From Barthelona sp. PAP020 (lineage: Eukaryota > Metamonada: BaSk clade): a stretch of 64,000 bases of DNA. Below, piece after piece: positions 37,105 through 47,034 of this stretch (the stretch's first letter is position 1; every line of letters starts with the position of its first letter). Location of the stretch: positions 1 through 64,000 of the forward strand of contig JARQWU010000027.1 in the NCBI GenBank assembly GCA_040182905.1. Reading direction: 5' to 3'. Under the pieces are notes generated by a model, which did no database searches, was not told the DNA's origin, and was given only the letters and a program-made list of their open reading frames with translations. The translations under genes and the position numbers were made by a program.

Positions 37105-40100
37105 ATGAATCATGCAATTGTTTCACGTGAAAGAGTGATCCAAAATTTTGTTTTGAATAGAAACGCAAAAAAAGCACATGTCACTTTTAAAAAGAAAAGA
37201 AATGTTAAAAAAGCGCTGCCTTCAAACGAAATTAATGATAATATTTGTGAACGAAGATCCTATTCATCATTGTCACAGAGTGATTTTGATGAAAAGAAAT
37301 CTAAACACATGAAAAACGCCCTATATGAAACAAATATGGTTTTGACTGAAACGATTGTTCCAAGTCCCACATTATTATCCCCTATTGAAAACAATAATGA
37401 AAAGAATAGATTTGAAAAGGCCGATATCACTCTGGAAAAGATGGTTACGTATGATAAAATTGAAAAGGAAATGACTTTTTCGAAACAAACAATGAAAAAA
37501 AAGGTTGATCATCATAAACAAGTGAGGCCATATTCAAGCTTAGAAAATGTGACTCAAGGTCCAAAATCAATAGAAGAAATTATAGCGAAGTCGAAAGACA
37601 TTGATTTATCTTTGTTTTCGCACCCTAATGTACCTGTTATATCCGATTATAGCAATAATAAAAAAACTGAATCAATGAAGATCAAGGGCGCCAAAAACAC
37701 ATCTGAACATCTGAGCTCTCCATCTGCTCCTATGCGTGTTCAAGATAAATCAGCAGATAATTGTACAACTCGAGCGACATTTGAAGAAAACGAACCATGG
37801 ATGATTAATGAATATAAGAGTTTAGATTCGAAAAATTCAAAAAAGCTAAAACAACAGAAAATGGCATTTTTGTTTCCAGAAAACGATAATGAGAACTGCG
37901 ATTCATGTGATTCATGGGAAGATGGTTTTTTGACACATTCTTCTTCTGTTTCAAGAACTTTGAATGAACATACTACAGTTGAAAAGATAAAAACCGAAAC
38001 TTTTGGACCTTTGGATAAGGCTCCTGTTGATAATTCAACAAAAAAGAAATTATCAAAGGATAAAACGAAAAGGAAACCGAAAAAGTCAGAAAAAAAGTCA
38101 GCTACAGAAGAGAGAAGCGAAAAACCAAATTCTATTGCTAAATCGTCGACAAAAAGTTCAAAAAAGATTATCAAATGTAAGCAAAATAATGTTGATACTA
38201 ATTCATCGCACAAACCTGAGTTATTACCAGAAAAACCCATTGTACAAGATAAAAAAAACATGCAAAACAAAACAAATGGTACTTATATTGGAGGAACTAA
38301 AACTAATGGCAGTGTTGGACAAAAAACTTCAACTTTTGTTCCAAAAAACAAAACTCCTCTATGCAGAACTTTAAACTCAGATAATTTATCCACACCAGCA
38401 CAAACAACTTCTCTGCCCACAAGTGAACAAGCAGAAATGATTAATATTATTGAAGCTCTGTCGCCAAAAAGAACAAATATGGCAGGTGAAACCACTCCAA
38501 GGGGTAGTATCTGCTACAAAACCATTTTACATGGCTTGGTTGAAAATCCTGAGCCCAAAATGTCACTACCAAATAAACCTCTCATTGAAAATCCAATGAT
38601 CAAAAGTACACCTCTTCATTTTAGTCCAACCAAAAATGTTCATATCGCAGATAGCTCTTCTGAATCTTTTGATTCTTGTCAAGTCAGTTCACCTCTTTCC
38701 CTTTCTTTAAACCAAACAAATCAAAACTTCCACACATTAGATAATGTTGAAAACAATGTAAAACCAAGAAATAGCCCTAGAGCTATCAAACACCAAGATC
38801 CAATTCACCCTGTAAAAGGCCTATTTTTACCTCATGAAATGGATGATGGTGAAAACCTTCAAAATTCGAAGAAAACGGATGAAATCCAAAAAAGAAAGAA
38901 AGACTTGACATTTGAAGAACTTACGAGTATCTTGGGTGATATTGATTTGGTTCAAGCTGTTGAAAGTGTCACCTTTTTGCGAAAGCAGACTGAATCAAAA
39001 AATACATCATTCAATGGTGAAATTGATGATGAAAAGCTTGGAATTGACGTTATTGATGTGGATGTTGATTTTGATGATGATGGAGAAGAAGATGATGATG
39101 ATAGAGAAGTATCTTTGTTGTCAAATTCAAATACCAAGTTTATGGACAGCAAGATACGTAACATGAAAACTGTAGTGATGGAAGATAACCCTTTTTCACA
39201 GTGGAAAGGTCATGTTGATGATTCTTTAATATCACCACCTCCAAAACATGTGATTGATAGAGTTAATTTGGTTTTGAAACTGACCAAAACTGAAAACAAT
39301 CAAAAGAAGTTTAATGAGGTGGATGGGCGCATAAACAAATTCAACAAGATGCATTCAATGGTGTTATCACCGAACATTTTATCACCAGCTCAGTCTATAC
39401 ATGATTTGAATGAATTGAGAGTTGATTATAAAGAAATGGAAACAGAACAACCTACGTCCACATTCAACATTCAAACAGGTTCAAAAGTTCAAATATGTGA
39501 TTCTGAAAGCAGCAATGAGGATCAAGATGATTCTTTAAATCGTATGAATAGTCTATTTAATATAAGCTTCAAAGATGTGCAGAAGCATAAAAAGAATAGT
39601 ATGGTGTTTACTAAGCGAAAATTTAGTCATACAGTACCCAATGATACCAATATGCTGTTACATTCAAGGACATTATCAAATACCAGTGCATTGAGTAGTT
39701 TGAGTCCAAAAAATTCAAAAACGTCAAAGACTGAATATCAACAACAATTTTTTGAAAGAAATATTCCAACACCTGTCATTCAAAGTGAACAGACAATCAG
39801 TATTTTACAAAATAACACCAAGGAAAAAAGTAGACTTGATTTGACTATTGTGAAGAAAGAAGATAGTAGAAAAGATTATGAAGAATGGGAACATGACTAT
39901 AATAAATCAAAGGAACTTGCTACAAGGACAATTAGCAGAGCAAGGGCTAAATCGAAGCATAAAATCAAAATTTCGGCGAGACAGCCATATGAACGGCAGT
40001 TTTCCTTGTTCTTTTATGACTTCCATGAGATGTTTTTTGGATCGTTTGTACAGCGTTGCAACAAAACGTTTGATTTTAGTCAAAGAATTAAAAGAGACAT

Positions 40101-41946
40101 TATTGAAGGAGATTTACACTCTGAGTTAGCTTTATTAGGATCTTCTTTAATTTTACAAAGTTTTGGAAAAATAGAAATGTACAAATTTTTTCATATGTTT
40201 TCAAATATTTTAGATTTACGTGAATATTATCGTGCCAAAGGAATGAATCAGGCATTGGAAGATTTTAAAAGAAAAATTTTTTTGATCAAGCCTTTAGATG
40301 TTAAGGCTGAAGCTTTATATACATTGAAGTTGGCAACATCTTTAAATAGCCAATTTATACTGGAAGAAAGTCAAAGCTTCAATGGTTTTAACATCTTATT
40401 TGTTTGGGGTAAAAATCTGGGCAATTACATGACAAATGTTGCTAAAATGGTTGAAAGTTATTCCAAAAATGCGTTGAATCATCAAACAAAAAATCCAAAA
40501 AATATTCCAGCAAATACTATCGATAATTATCAAAATTTGGAGACATTTACTGTGAATAAAGATAAACAATTGTTTCAATTTGTTGATATCACGTTGTTAA
40601 TGTTTTTTCAACGTGTTAGTGCTCTCCCTAATTCAACACCATTAGTAAATAAAGCTCTTTTAGCTAAATCAATCACAAAATTTGATGATCCAGCTTTAAT
40701 GTTTGTTCCTGCTACTTTTGTTTTACCACAAGATTATTCTCAACTTGTTGATTATGATAGTTTCATTAGAATGCAAATAAATTCCTCATTATTATCTACC
40801 AATAACTTGAATCTTCAGAATAATACTAAATTAGTGTATATTCTAAAAAAACTAGGAAGTTCAAGAGGTAATGAGATAACTATTGTTCCAGATCTTGCAA
40901 GAGAACAATTGACTCAATCTAATTACATAATTCAAAGATACATTTGCAATCCTTGGTTAATTAAAGGAAGAAAATTCGATTTCAGAGTTTATTTCATGAT
41001 TACTTCTCTTTTTCCTTTAAAAGTATATATATATAAAGATGGTTTTGTTAGATTTTGTTCGGAACCTTATTCAGATGAAGATTTTACTAATATTTACGCA
41101 CATTTAACAAATACTGCTATTCAAAGAGATCATCCAAATGGTATCAAATCTCCACCATTCATTGATAATGGTAATACTGCAGCAAAATGTTCTTTTAAAG
41201 AGTTTCAAGACATTTTGAAGATTTTAAACGTATCAAAAGATACCAATTTGTTTTCTTCAAGTCAAAAAATACATTGGGATGATTTATGGAAGAAAATTAA
41301 AAGTGTCATCTTGAGAGCAGTTCTGGTGAATTTACCAGCTTTGAAAAAAGGCTTGGGAAACTTTTTAACCAAATACAAGAAGAGGTTCAACCAATTCAAT
41401 AAATATATTGAGGAAATAAAGGAAGAAATTACTAGTGAAGTTCCTTTTGCCAAAATTAGCAGCTCAAAATTTCCAATCTCCAATCACACAAAATTTCCTT
41501 TTTCAGATACCTTTTTTGAGATATTTGGAGCCGATATTTTATTTGATAATAATTTGGACCCCTGGTTATTAGAAATCAATACTGGACCCTCTTTAGCTAT
41601 TGATTGTTATATTGATGAAATGATTAAAGCTCGTCTTTTGGTTGATAGCTTCAAAATTGTTGAACCTCCTTGGTATTCTAGACAGAATCTTTTGGATGTA
41701 TTTTCTGATATTTTGAAGAAGAATCAATCTTTTTCGGCTCAAAGGTTGGATCAATTGTTTCAAACAATCTTTCAAAAACCTGTTAATCAAATTTTTTGTT
41801 CAGATGATTCTCAATTGGATTTGGGGAATTATGAGGTTTTGTTTCCATCTCAAGAAGGAAAACGTGTTGATAAAGTCATCAAAAAAGCTCAAAAAAAAAA
41901 GAAATTAAGCATGTTGAAAACAGGTTTAGAAGAAATTACTATTTAG
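37105..41946 (+). CDS. Very long tubulin tyrosine ligase-like protein
   Basis: 1613 residues. The first about 960 are low-complexity and disordered, rich in Lys, Ser, Asn and Thr, with an acidic patch (about 651-672). The TTL ATP-grasp domain occupies about 1160-1530: YILKKLGSSRGNEITIV (nucleotide loop), QRYICNPWLIKGRKFDFRVY, SEPYSDEDFTNIYAHLTNTA, FGADILFDNNLDPWLLEINT. An 80-residue insertion with a basic helix splits the domain near 1390-1470. The GRKFDFRVY and EIN..PSL motifs are intact, so it should be an active ligase, probably a polyglutamylase or polyglycylase acting on flagellar or cytoskeletal tubulin. The long tail may tether it to microtubules. Confidence 0.88.
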   Translation: MNHAIVSRERVIQNFVLNRNAKKAHVTFKKKRNVKKALPSNEINDNICERRSYSSLSQSDFDEKKSKHMKNALYETNMVLTETIVPSPTLLSPIENNNEKNRFEKADITLEKMVTYDKIEKEMTFSKQTMKKKVDHHKQVRPYSSLENVTQGPKSIEEIIAKSKDIDLSLFSHPNVPVISDYSNNKKTESMKIKGAKNTSEHLSSPSAPMRVQDKSADNCTTRATFEENEPWMINEYKSLDSKNSKKLKQQKMAFLFPENDNENCDSCDSWEDGFLTHSSSVSRTLNEHTTVEKIKTETFGPLDKAPVDNSTKKKLSKDKTKRKPKKSEKKSATEERSEKPNSIAKSSTKSSKKIIKCKQNNVDTNSSHKPELLPEKPIVQDKKNMQNKTNGTYIGGTKTNGSVGQKTSTFVPKNKTPLCRTLNSDNLSTPAQTTSLPTSEQAEMINIIEALSPKRTNMAGETTPRGSICYKTILHGLVENPEPKMSLPNKPLIENPMIKSTPLHFSPTKNVHIADSSSESFDSCQVSSPLSLSLNQTNQNFHTLDNVENNVKPRNSPRAIKHQDPIHPVKGLFLPHEMDDGENLQNSKKTDEIQKRKKDLTFEELTSILGDIDLVQAVESVTFLRKQTESKNTSFNGEIDDEKLGIDVIDVDVDFDDDGEEDDDDREVSLLSNSNTKFMDSKIRNMKTVVMEDNPFSQWKGHVDDSLISPPPKHVIDRVNLVLKLTKTENNQKKFNEVDGRINKFNKMHSMVLSPNILSPAQSIHDLNELRVDYKEMETEQPTSTFNIQTGSKVQICDSESSNEDQDDSLNRMNSLFNISFKDVQKHKKNSMVFTKRKFSHTVPNDTNMLLHSRTLSNTSALSSLSPKNSKTSKTEYQQQFFERNIPTPVIQSEQTISILQNNTKEKSRLDLTIVKKEDSRKDYEEWEHDYNKSKELATRTISRARAKSKHKIKISARQPYERQFSLFFYDFHEMFFGSFVQRCNKTFDFSQRIKRDIIEGDLHSELALLGSSLILQSFGKIEMYKFFHMFSNILDLREYYRAKGMNQALEDFKRKIFLIKPLDVKAEALYTLKLATSLNSQFILEESQSFNGFNILFVWGKNLGNYMTNVAKMVESYSKNALNHQTKNPKNIPANTIDNYQNLETFTVNKDKQLFQFVDITLLMFFQRVSALPNSTPLVNKALLAKSITKFDDPALMFVPATFVLPQDYSQLVDYDSFIRMQINSSLLSTNNLNLQNNTKLVYILKKLGSSRGNEITIVPDLAREQLTQSNYIIQRYICNPWLIKGRKFDFRVYFMITSLFPLKVYIYKDGFVRFCSEPYSDEDFTNIYAHLTNTAIQRDHPNGIKSPPFIDNGNTAAKCSFKEFQDILKILNVSKDTNLFSSSQKIHWDDLWKKIKSVILRAVLVNLPALKKGLGNFLTKYKKRFNQFNKYIEEIKEEITSEVPFAKISSSKFPISNHTKFPFSDTFFEIFGADILFDNNLDPWLLEINTGPSLAIDCYIDEMIKARLLVDSFKIVEPPWYSRQNLLDVFSDILKKNQSFSAQRLDQLFQTIFQKPVNQIFCSDDSQLDLGNYEVLFPSQEGKRVDKVIKKAQKKKKLSMLKTGLEEITI

Positions 41947-42139
41947 TATTTGCAGCATCTTCCATGTGGTTTGTATAAAAAAAAATTCTTTTTTAAAATT
42001 GTTTTTTGTTTGTTTGTTTGACTATTTGCTTTTTAAAGACAATATTTTGAAAAGTTAAAAAAAACTAGCGTTGCAAAACAAAAAGAAAAAAAAAAGAAGC
42101 AAGCAAAAATTTATCCAACCTTGAAACAAAAAAATTAAC

Positions 42140-45136
42140 TTAATCATCATCACTATCATCACTATCATCACTATCAAGGCTTTGTGTCTCCATAAACTCA
42201 TTCATATTACCACCATTGCTTTCATTAATGTCCACCAAATCCCAACATTCATTCAATATACAATCAAAATCAGATTTAGTGAATAAAGCACCACCACAAA
42301 CCAATTTTCTAATTATTTCCAAATCTTTATTCCATAATATAAAGATGTGAAGAACGTTTAATTCTAATATTTTTCCATTAAAATTAAAATCCAACACAAA
42401 CTTCTTTTCACTAATGATGGTTTCAACCAAATCATTTTCAGATTCTTGAACAGGAACTTGAAAAGATCTACGAAGTACCTGAGAAAACAGAAGCTGGAAA
42501 ATTTGCTGAGAAATTTTGACATTTTTCTTTAATCGAATTTCATTAACATCTATGTGCATGATTAGAGGTATTAATAATGCTTGTACATTTGCCATACTTG
42601 AATCCATCATCCAATCAATCTCTTTTTGGCTTATATGATAATTACATTGAGTGACAAGGAATAAAACGACCGAAGAAAACTGGGTATCTTTGATAAAATC
42701 AAGCAATAAAGGGTGATCTTTTTTACCTGAAACAGAAAGACTGACGTTATACTTGATAAACAATTCAATCCATCTAATGCTGTCTTCAGTGAACAGTTGA
42801 ATGCTTCGATAAACTAAGCTCTGTTCATTTTCATTGACAGCATTAACATCACCTCCTTTGCTTAATAAAAATTGAACTGATTCATAAAGATTACTTTCTA
42901 AAGAAGAAAACAAAAGCGAATTCATATTTGGACTTAACGTTATTTTAGAATTATCATCAGATAACATCGATTTTACAAGCTCAATCGATTGGCTCTTTAA
43001 TAACATCTCAATAACTTGATTATCAATCGGTAACCATTCTAACTTCATCAATTCATTAATAATTTCATCATTCTTAGAACTACAAGCTTTCAGAAAACCA
43101 TCATAAATGACTTGATCCTTATCAACAGTTCTATTTTCAATATATTGATCAAGAGTCAAACGTACAAATTCCAACAAATTGAAGGAACAAAAAGAAGGAA
43201 ACAATTTCATTAACAAATCCAAATTCAAACCCTTAAATAACCAATTCAAATTATCAGTGCCAAGATTTTCAGCCAAAATATTCAAAGGGGTTTCTTTTGC
43301 CTTATTCTCTTCCATAAGAATGTCAAATAACTGATCTTTTGATATAAAAGTTAAGAGATTATTCAGTAATTTAATACATTTTGCATCACTCTTTACACAA
43401 AGATAATGTATGGGGTTATTTCCCTTCTTATCCCTTATAAATAAAACTCTGGTATCTTTAACCATAATATCTTCCATTATCTTAAAATATCGAGCAATTT
43501 TTTCCTCATTGGTCATCTCAATGAACTTTAAACACATAATTAACAAAATAGTTTGTTGATAATTGTTCTTTTGCAGCAAATTAATCTTTGAAACATTTAA
43601 AAAGAGTTCTGCAATGTCATATCGCTCATACTCAATTGCTTCCATCAGTAAAGAACTGCGTTCCATCGTCAAATGATTGACATCCAAACAATTAAGCAAT
43701 AACTTTGCCATCTCATAATATCCATGAATAACAGCCATATTTAAAGCAGTATATCTTTCCTTCAGTGAAAATATATTAAAATCCGTTTGCCATTTCAGCA
43801 AAAGTTTGGCGATTTCAAGTTGATTTAATTTTGCCGCCAAAAATAATGGAGTAATATTGTTCTTCATAACTAAATCGCAATTTAATTCTTGACACGACAA
43901 TAAATATTTCAAAATGTTGATAGCACCTTTTCTGACAGCTATATGGACAAAGCTCTCCTCCTCTTCATAGACACTCTCAATATCAATCATTCCCAAACAT
44001 GTTAAACAAGCAAACATTTCAACTCGATCATTTTGCATTACCCTGTCAAAAAGTAATGATTCAAAAATTTCCTGATCACTCTCCTCAATATAAACTTGTC
44101 CATTATATAAAAGCAAAAGAAATGAAGTAAAATTGCCACAATCAACACTAGTTTCCCATAGATCATAAAACTCCTCAATAACTTTTGGTTCTTGTGTCAA
44201 AAAATGTGAAATAATATCCTTTGATCCCTGTTTAATGGCTTCGATATAATCCGCTTTTGTAAATATGCGCTGCTCATTTTCTGAAACTCTGCAAAGTTCC
44301 AATCTTTCCCTTTCAATATTGAACGATTCTTTCTCCAGTAAAAAGTTAAAATACATAAAAAGCTCATCAAATGATATTTTACCATTGGTGCATCTTTCAA
44401 TAATCCCTGACATAAACTCCCAATGCTCTATAGAACTGCCTTTCTTCAATAATTCTCCAAAATACCAAACGTCCCTCTCATTGGTGTTCATTGAAAACGG
44501 ACACTTATCTTCTTCATTTTCATATCCCCAATTAATAATGTGTAAATTTTCCATTTTAATACATAAATTTTGAGCAGATAAACATCCATGATGAATTCCT
44601 CTGTGATGTAATACAGCCATGGATCTGCATAATGTTCGAAACATATCTATTTTATGCATGAAACCTCCAACATATTCAAAAAAGAAATGAAAATCAATAG
44701 GCTTTGAATAAACAATACCAATTTTATCTTCTTCTTTATTTTGATCATCTTTAATTATTGTATATCCAAGAGCTTTTAAAAAAATGTCATTGTTTTGAAA
44801 AGAAAATGCAATATCCCTCAAAAAATTTGTATTTTCAACAGTTTGATCTTTAAAAATCTTCACATACCTTGCTTTTTTCACTGTTTTTCCACTTGTATTT
44901 TTACATTCATGTAGATATTCTTGTATTATTGCATTACCATAATCAAAAACAAATAAATCAGATCCAACAGAGAATTTTTCAAAAGGTAACATGGGACCAT
45001 TTCTAATCTCTTCTAAAATCTTTTCATAATTGGTGTCAACAGAAATATCGTCATTTTCAATTATTTCTCCACTATATTCAAAATTGTCTGTAATTATTGA
45101 ATATAAAATTGGGTAATTATCTAATTCTACAAACAT
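42140..45136 (-). CDS. Pseudokinase-ankyrin repeat protein with CWDL/NGGNM tail
   Basis: 998 residues. Residues about 60-290 have a protein kinase fold that has lost its key residues: the catalytic loop reads HHGCLSAQN (HRD lost, Asn190 kept) and the DFG position reads NWG (202-204); RDVWYFGELL still matches DxWxxG. From about 300 to 920 there are ankyrin repeats in clear tandem (TPLFLAAKLNQLEIAKLLL, TALNMAVIHGYYEMAKLLL, NPIHYLCVKSDAKCIKLL and others). The C-terminal about 45 residues (IRKLVCGG ... DFDCILNECWDL, DINESNGGNM, then DSDDSDDSDDD) are shared with the WD40 protein at 3133-4356. Probably a scaffold or adaptor. ATP binding is doubtful. Confidence 0.82.
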   Translation of the reverse strand: MFVELDNYPILYSIITDNFEYSGEIIENDDISVDTNYEKILEEIRNGPMLPFEKFSVGSDLFVFDYGNAIIQEYLHECKNTSGKTVKKARYVKIFKDQTVENTNFLRDIAFSFQNNDIFLKALGYTIIKDDQNKEEDKIGIVYSKPIDFHFFFEYVGGFMHKIDMFRTLCRSMAVLHHRGIHHGCLSAQNLCIKMENLHIINWGYENEEDKCPFSMNTNERDVWYFGELLKKGSSIEHWEFMSGIIERCTNGKISFDELFMYFNFLLEKESFNIERERLELCRVSENEQRIFTKADYIEAIKQGSKDIISHFLTQEPKVIEEFYDLWETSVDCGNFTSFLLLLYNGQVYIEESDQEIFESLLFDRVMQNDRVEMFACLTCLGMIDIESVYEEEESFVHIAVRKGAINILKYLLSCQELNCDLVMKNNITPLFLAAKLNQLEIAKLLLKWQTDFNIFSLKERYTALNMAVIHGYYEMAKLLLNCLDVNHLTMERSSLLMEAIEYERYDIAELFLNVSKINLLQKNNYQQTILLIMCLKFIEMTNEEKIARYFKIMEDIMVKDTRVLFIRDKKGNNPIHYLCVKSDAKCIKLLNNLLTFISKDQLFDILMEENKAKETPLNILAENLGTDNLNWLFKGLNLDLLMKLFPSFCSFNLLEFVRLTLDQYIENRTVDKDQVIYDGFLKACSSKNDEIINELMKLEWLPIDNQVIEMLLKSQSIELVKSMLSDDNSKITLSPNMNSLLFSSLESNLYESVQFLLSKGGDVNAVNENEQSLVYRSIQLFTEDSIRWIELFIKYNVSLSVSGKKDHPLLLDFIKDTQFSSVVLFLVTQCNYHISQKEIDWMMDSSMANVQALLIPLIMHIDVNEIRLKKNVKISQQIFQLLFSQVLRRSFQVPVQESENDLVETIISEKKFVLDFNFNGKILELNVLHIFILWNKDLEIIRKLVCGGALFTKSDFDCILNECWDLVDINESNGGNMNEFMETQSLDSDDSDDSDDD

Positions 45137-45586
45137 TCACTTGAAAGAATTGTTTGTTCTTTGAAAAAAAAAAAAAAAACAAGGCTATTTCGAAAACATT
45201 CCCAAATATGAGAGTCTAGATCGATTAATAAGCATTGAATCCAAATCTTTTTTTACATCTGAATGTGTTTTCTGAAATACAACAATGCTTTTCTTTGATT
45301 CATTGGTTTTTCAAAGAATAGAATTTTATCACATGCACCCACGCACGCACACACACACAAAAAGTGTATGGAATAATTGCAGAACCATAATTTAAAATAG
45401 TTATGGAGTCATTTCTTGGACAATTTATTTTCTTTTTTTAGCAAAAGAAGCCTTTCAAATTTTTATTATTGAACCAACATTTTTCAAATTTCTAAATCAA
45501 TATTCAAAAAACAATAATAAAATAAGTCAATACAAAACAAAAAGTACAATTTACAAACATTTCCATAATTGATCTACATTATCTCT
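45137..45586. other. Intergenic with CA microsatellite
   Basis: About 450 bp between the ankyrin gene start (-) and SepSecS stop (-). It contains a CA/GCAC repeat at about 45332-45360 and a long poly-A run near 45164-45180. No gene seen. Confidence 0.5.
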
Positions 45587-46954
45587 TCATAATTCGTCCA
45601 AGATTTCCTCAAGAATTTGAATAAAGGAATCAATTTGTTGTTTTTGAATACCTATTGAAGCAGCAGCAGTCAAATAAGGAAATAAATTTGAAGAATGAGA
45701 TTCCCAATTTTCAATAATTCCATCACCATTAAATTGATCTAAGTCAACATTTTTTGTGCCATCAACAACTCTACATCCAGTAACACCCCTAAAAAACAGT
45801 TGTGAGCCGATTTCAGTAGGATTACCAACATTTTGAAGTGTCAAACCAATTGATAGAGGATTGCTACCACCAATAATTCTTTCTGAGTACTTACTTGCTA
45901 AAATACTCATTCTTTCCTTCAAATATTCATAATTTTGTTCTCGTTCTTTCAGTAATTCAAAATATTTATTCAAACCCATCGACAACAACGTAACAAAAAC
46001 ATCTACAATTGGATAACTGCTTGCCCTACCAGGATAACATTTGGATAAATTCTGTATTCCTTTCTTATCACTAAACACAACAGATCCTCCAACGGGAACC
46101 ATTAAATTCTTGTCAGTTGATTGAACAACATAATTTAATGGATGTAATTTGTAGGCTATGTCCAATTGATTCATGACAAAAGGCACTTGAAAACCAAAAG
46201 AGTTATTAACAACATGAGATAATTGAAACTTTTTGCAAATCTTTGAAATTTCAACAACATTATCAGGTTCACGTGGTGCAAAGCAACCTGTGGTTGAAAG
46301 AACACACAATATTTTTTCTTTGTTCCTTCCGCAAAAATCTTCAATTGCTAACAGATTAGTCTGAATTCTGTCATCAATTGTAACTTGATCAATAACAATA
46401 GGAATACAGTTGGCTAAAGCAATAGCTTTTAAAGGTGACTTGTGATCGACCCTGCTGAGAATAACCAAATTTTTTTCTGGTGATATCGTTTTTAAAGCAC
46501 TCATTGAGAAAAATAATCCCATTCCAGTGGCCACAGGCAAAACAATTGAACTCTTTGCACTTTTAAAACCTAATTGTTTGGCAAGTTTTAAAAGGAAAGT
46601 ATTAGTCAATCGATACAAAGTAGTTGACCCTACTGCTTTGGGTTGTGCAGCAATTATATCACCTGATCTTCCAATGCCATGTGCAAAACCAAAAGCTCTA
46701 TTTTCGATCAAACTACTATAGAGTCTGCCTTCTCTTTCACCAATTTGATGAGAATTTAAGAAATTATTAGAGTCTAATGAAGCTAATTCTGATAATATCA
46801 ATTGAATATGAGTCATGGACAATGGTTCATCTGGAATTTTTTTTTGAGTTAACAATTGTTTTGTAAAATTTGAGAATGATTGATTCGCTTGAATCGCTCG
46901 TTTACTTCCTGTTTTATTTGATATCAAATCAATTTGATCAACATTCGACAACAT
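45587..46954 (-). CDS. SEPSECS: O-phosphoseryl-tRNA(Sec):selenium transferase (SepSecS)
   Basis: 455 residues, PLP-dependent, close to the human enzyme's 501. The N-terminal GEREGRLYSS and RAFGFAHGIGRSGDI are hallmark SepSecS segments, as is PKAVGSTTLYRLTN. The PLP lysine lies in QSTDKNLMVPVGGSVV. ATGMGLFFSMSALK holds the cofactor phosphate site. It converts Sep-tRNA(Sec) to Sec-tRNA(Sec) with selenophosphate. Its presence implies that the organism also has tRNA(Sec), PSTK, SPS2, EFSec and SECIS-containing selenoprotein genes elsewhere. Cytosolic. The start is the first ATG. Confidence 0.95.
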   Translation of the reverse strand: MLSNVDQIDLISNKTGSKRAIQANQSFSNFTKQLLTQKKIPDEPLSMTHIQLILSELASLDSNNFLNSHQIGEREGRLYSSLIENRAFGFAHGIGRSGDIIAAQPKAVGSTTLYRLTNTFLLKLAKQLGFKSAKSSIVLPVATGMGLFFSMSALKTISPEKNLVILSRVDHKSPLKAIALANCIPIVIDQVTIDDRIQTNLLAIEDFCGRNKEKILCVLSTTGCFAPREPDNVVEISKICKKFQLSHVVNNSFGFQVPFVMNQLDIAYKLHPLNYVVQSTDKNLMVPVGGSVVFSDKKGIQNLSKCYPGRASSYPIVDVFVTLLSMGLNKYFELLKEREQNYEYLKERMSILASKYSERIIGGSNPLSIGLTLQNVGNPTEIGSQLFFRGVTGCRVVDGTKNVDLDQFNGDGIIENWESHSSNLFPYLTAAASIGIQKQQIDSFIQILEEILDEL

Positions 46955-47034
46955 TTAATAAAGGAAAAATAAAAACAAAAAACAATCACATATCAAACCA
47001 CGTTAACATATTTACAATACCATTCACACAGCAT

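Noticed and set aside
39060-39130. Asp/Glu-rich segment as a recurrence of the CWDL tail
   Set aside because: Only the acidic run is similar; the CWDL and NGGNM motifs are absent.
45332-45360. CA-rich tract as a possible CRISPR-like or regulatory repeat
   Set aside because: It is a simple dinucleotide microsatellite.
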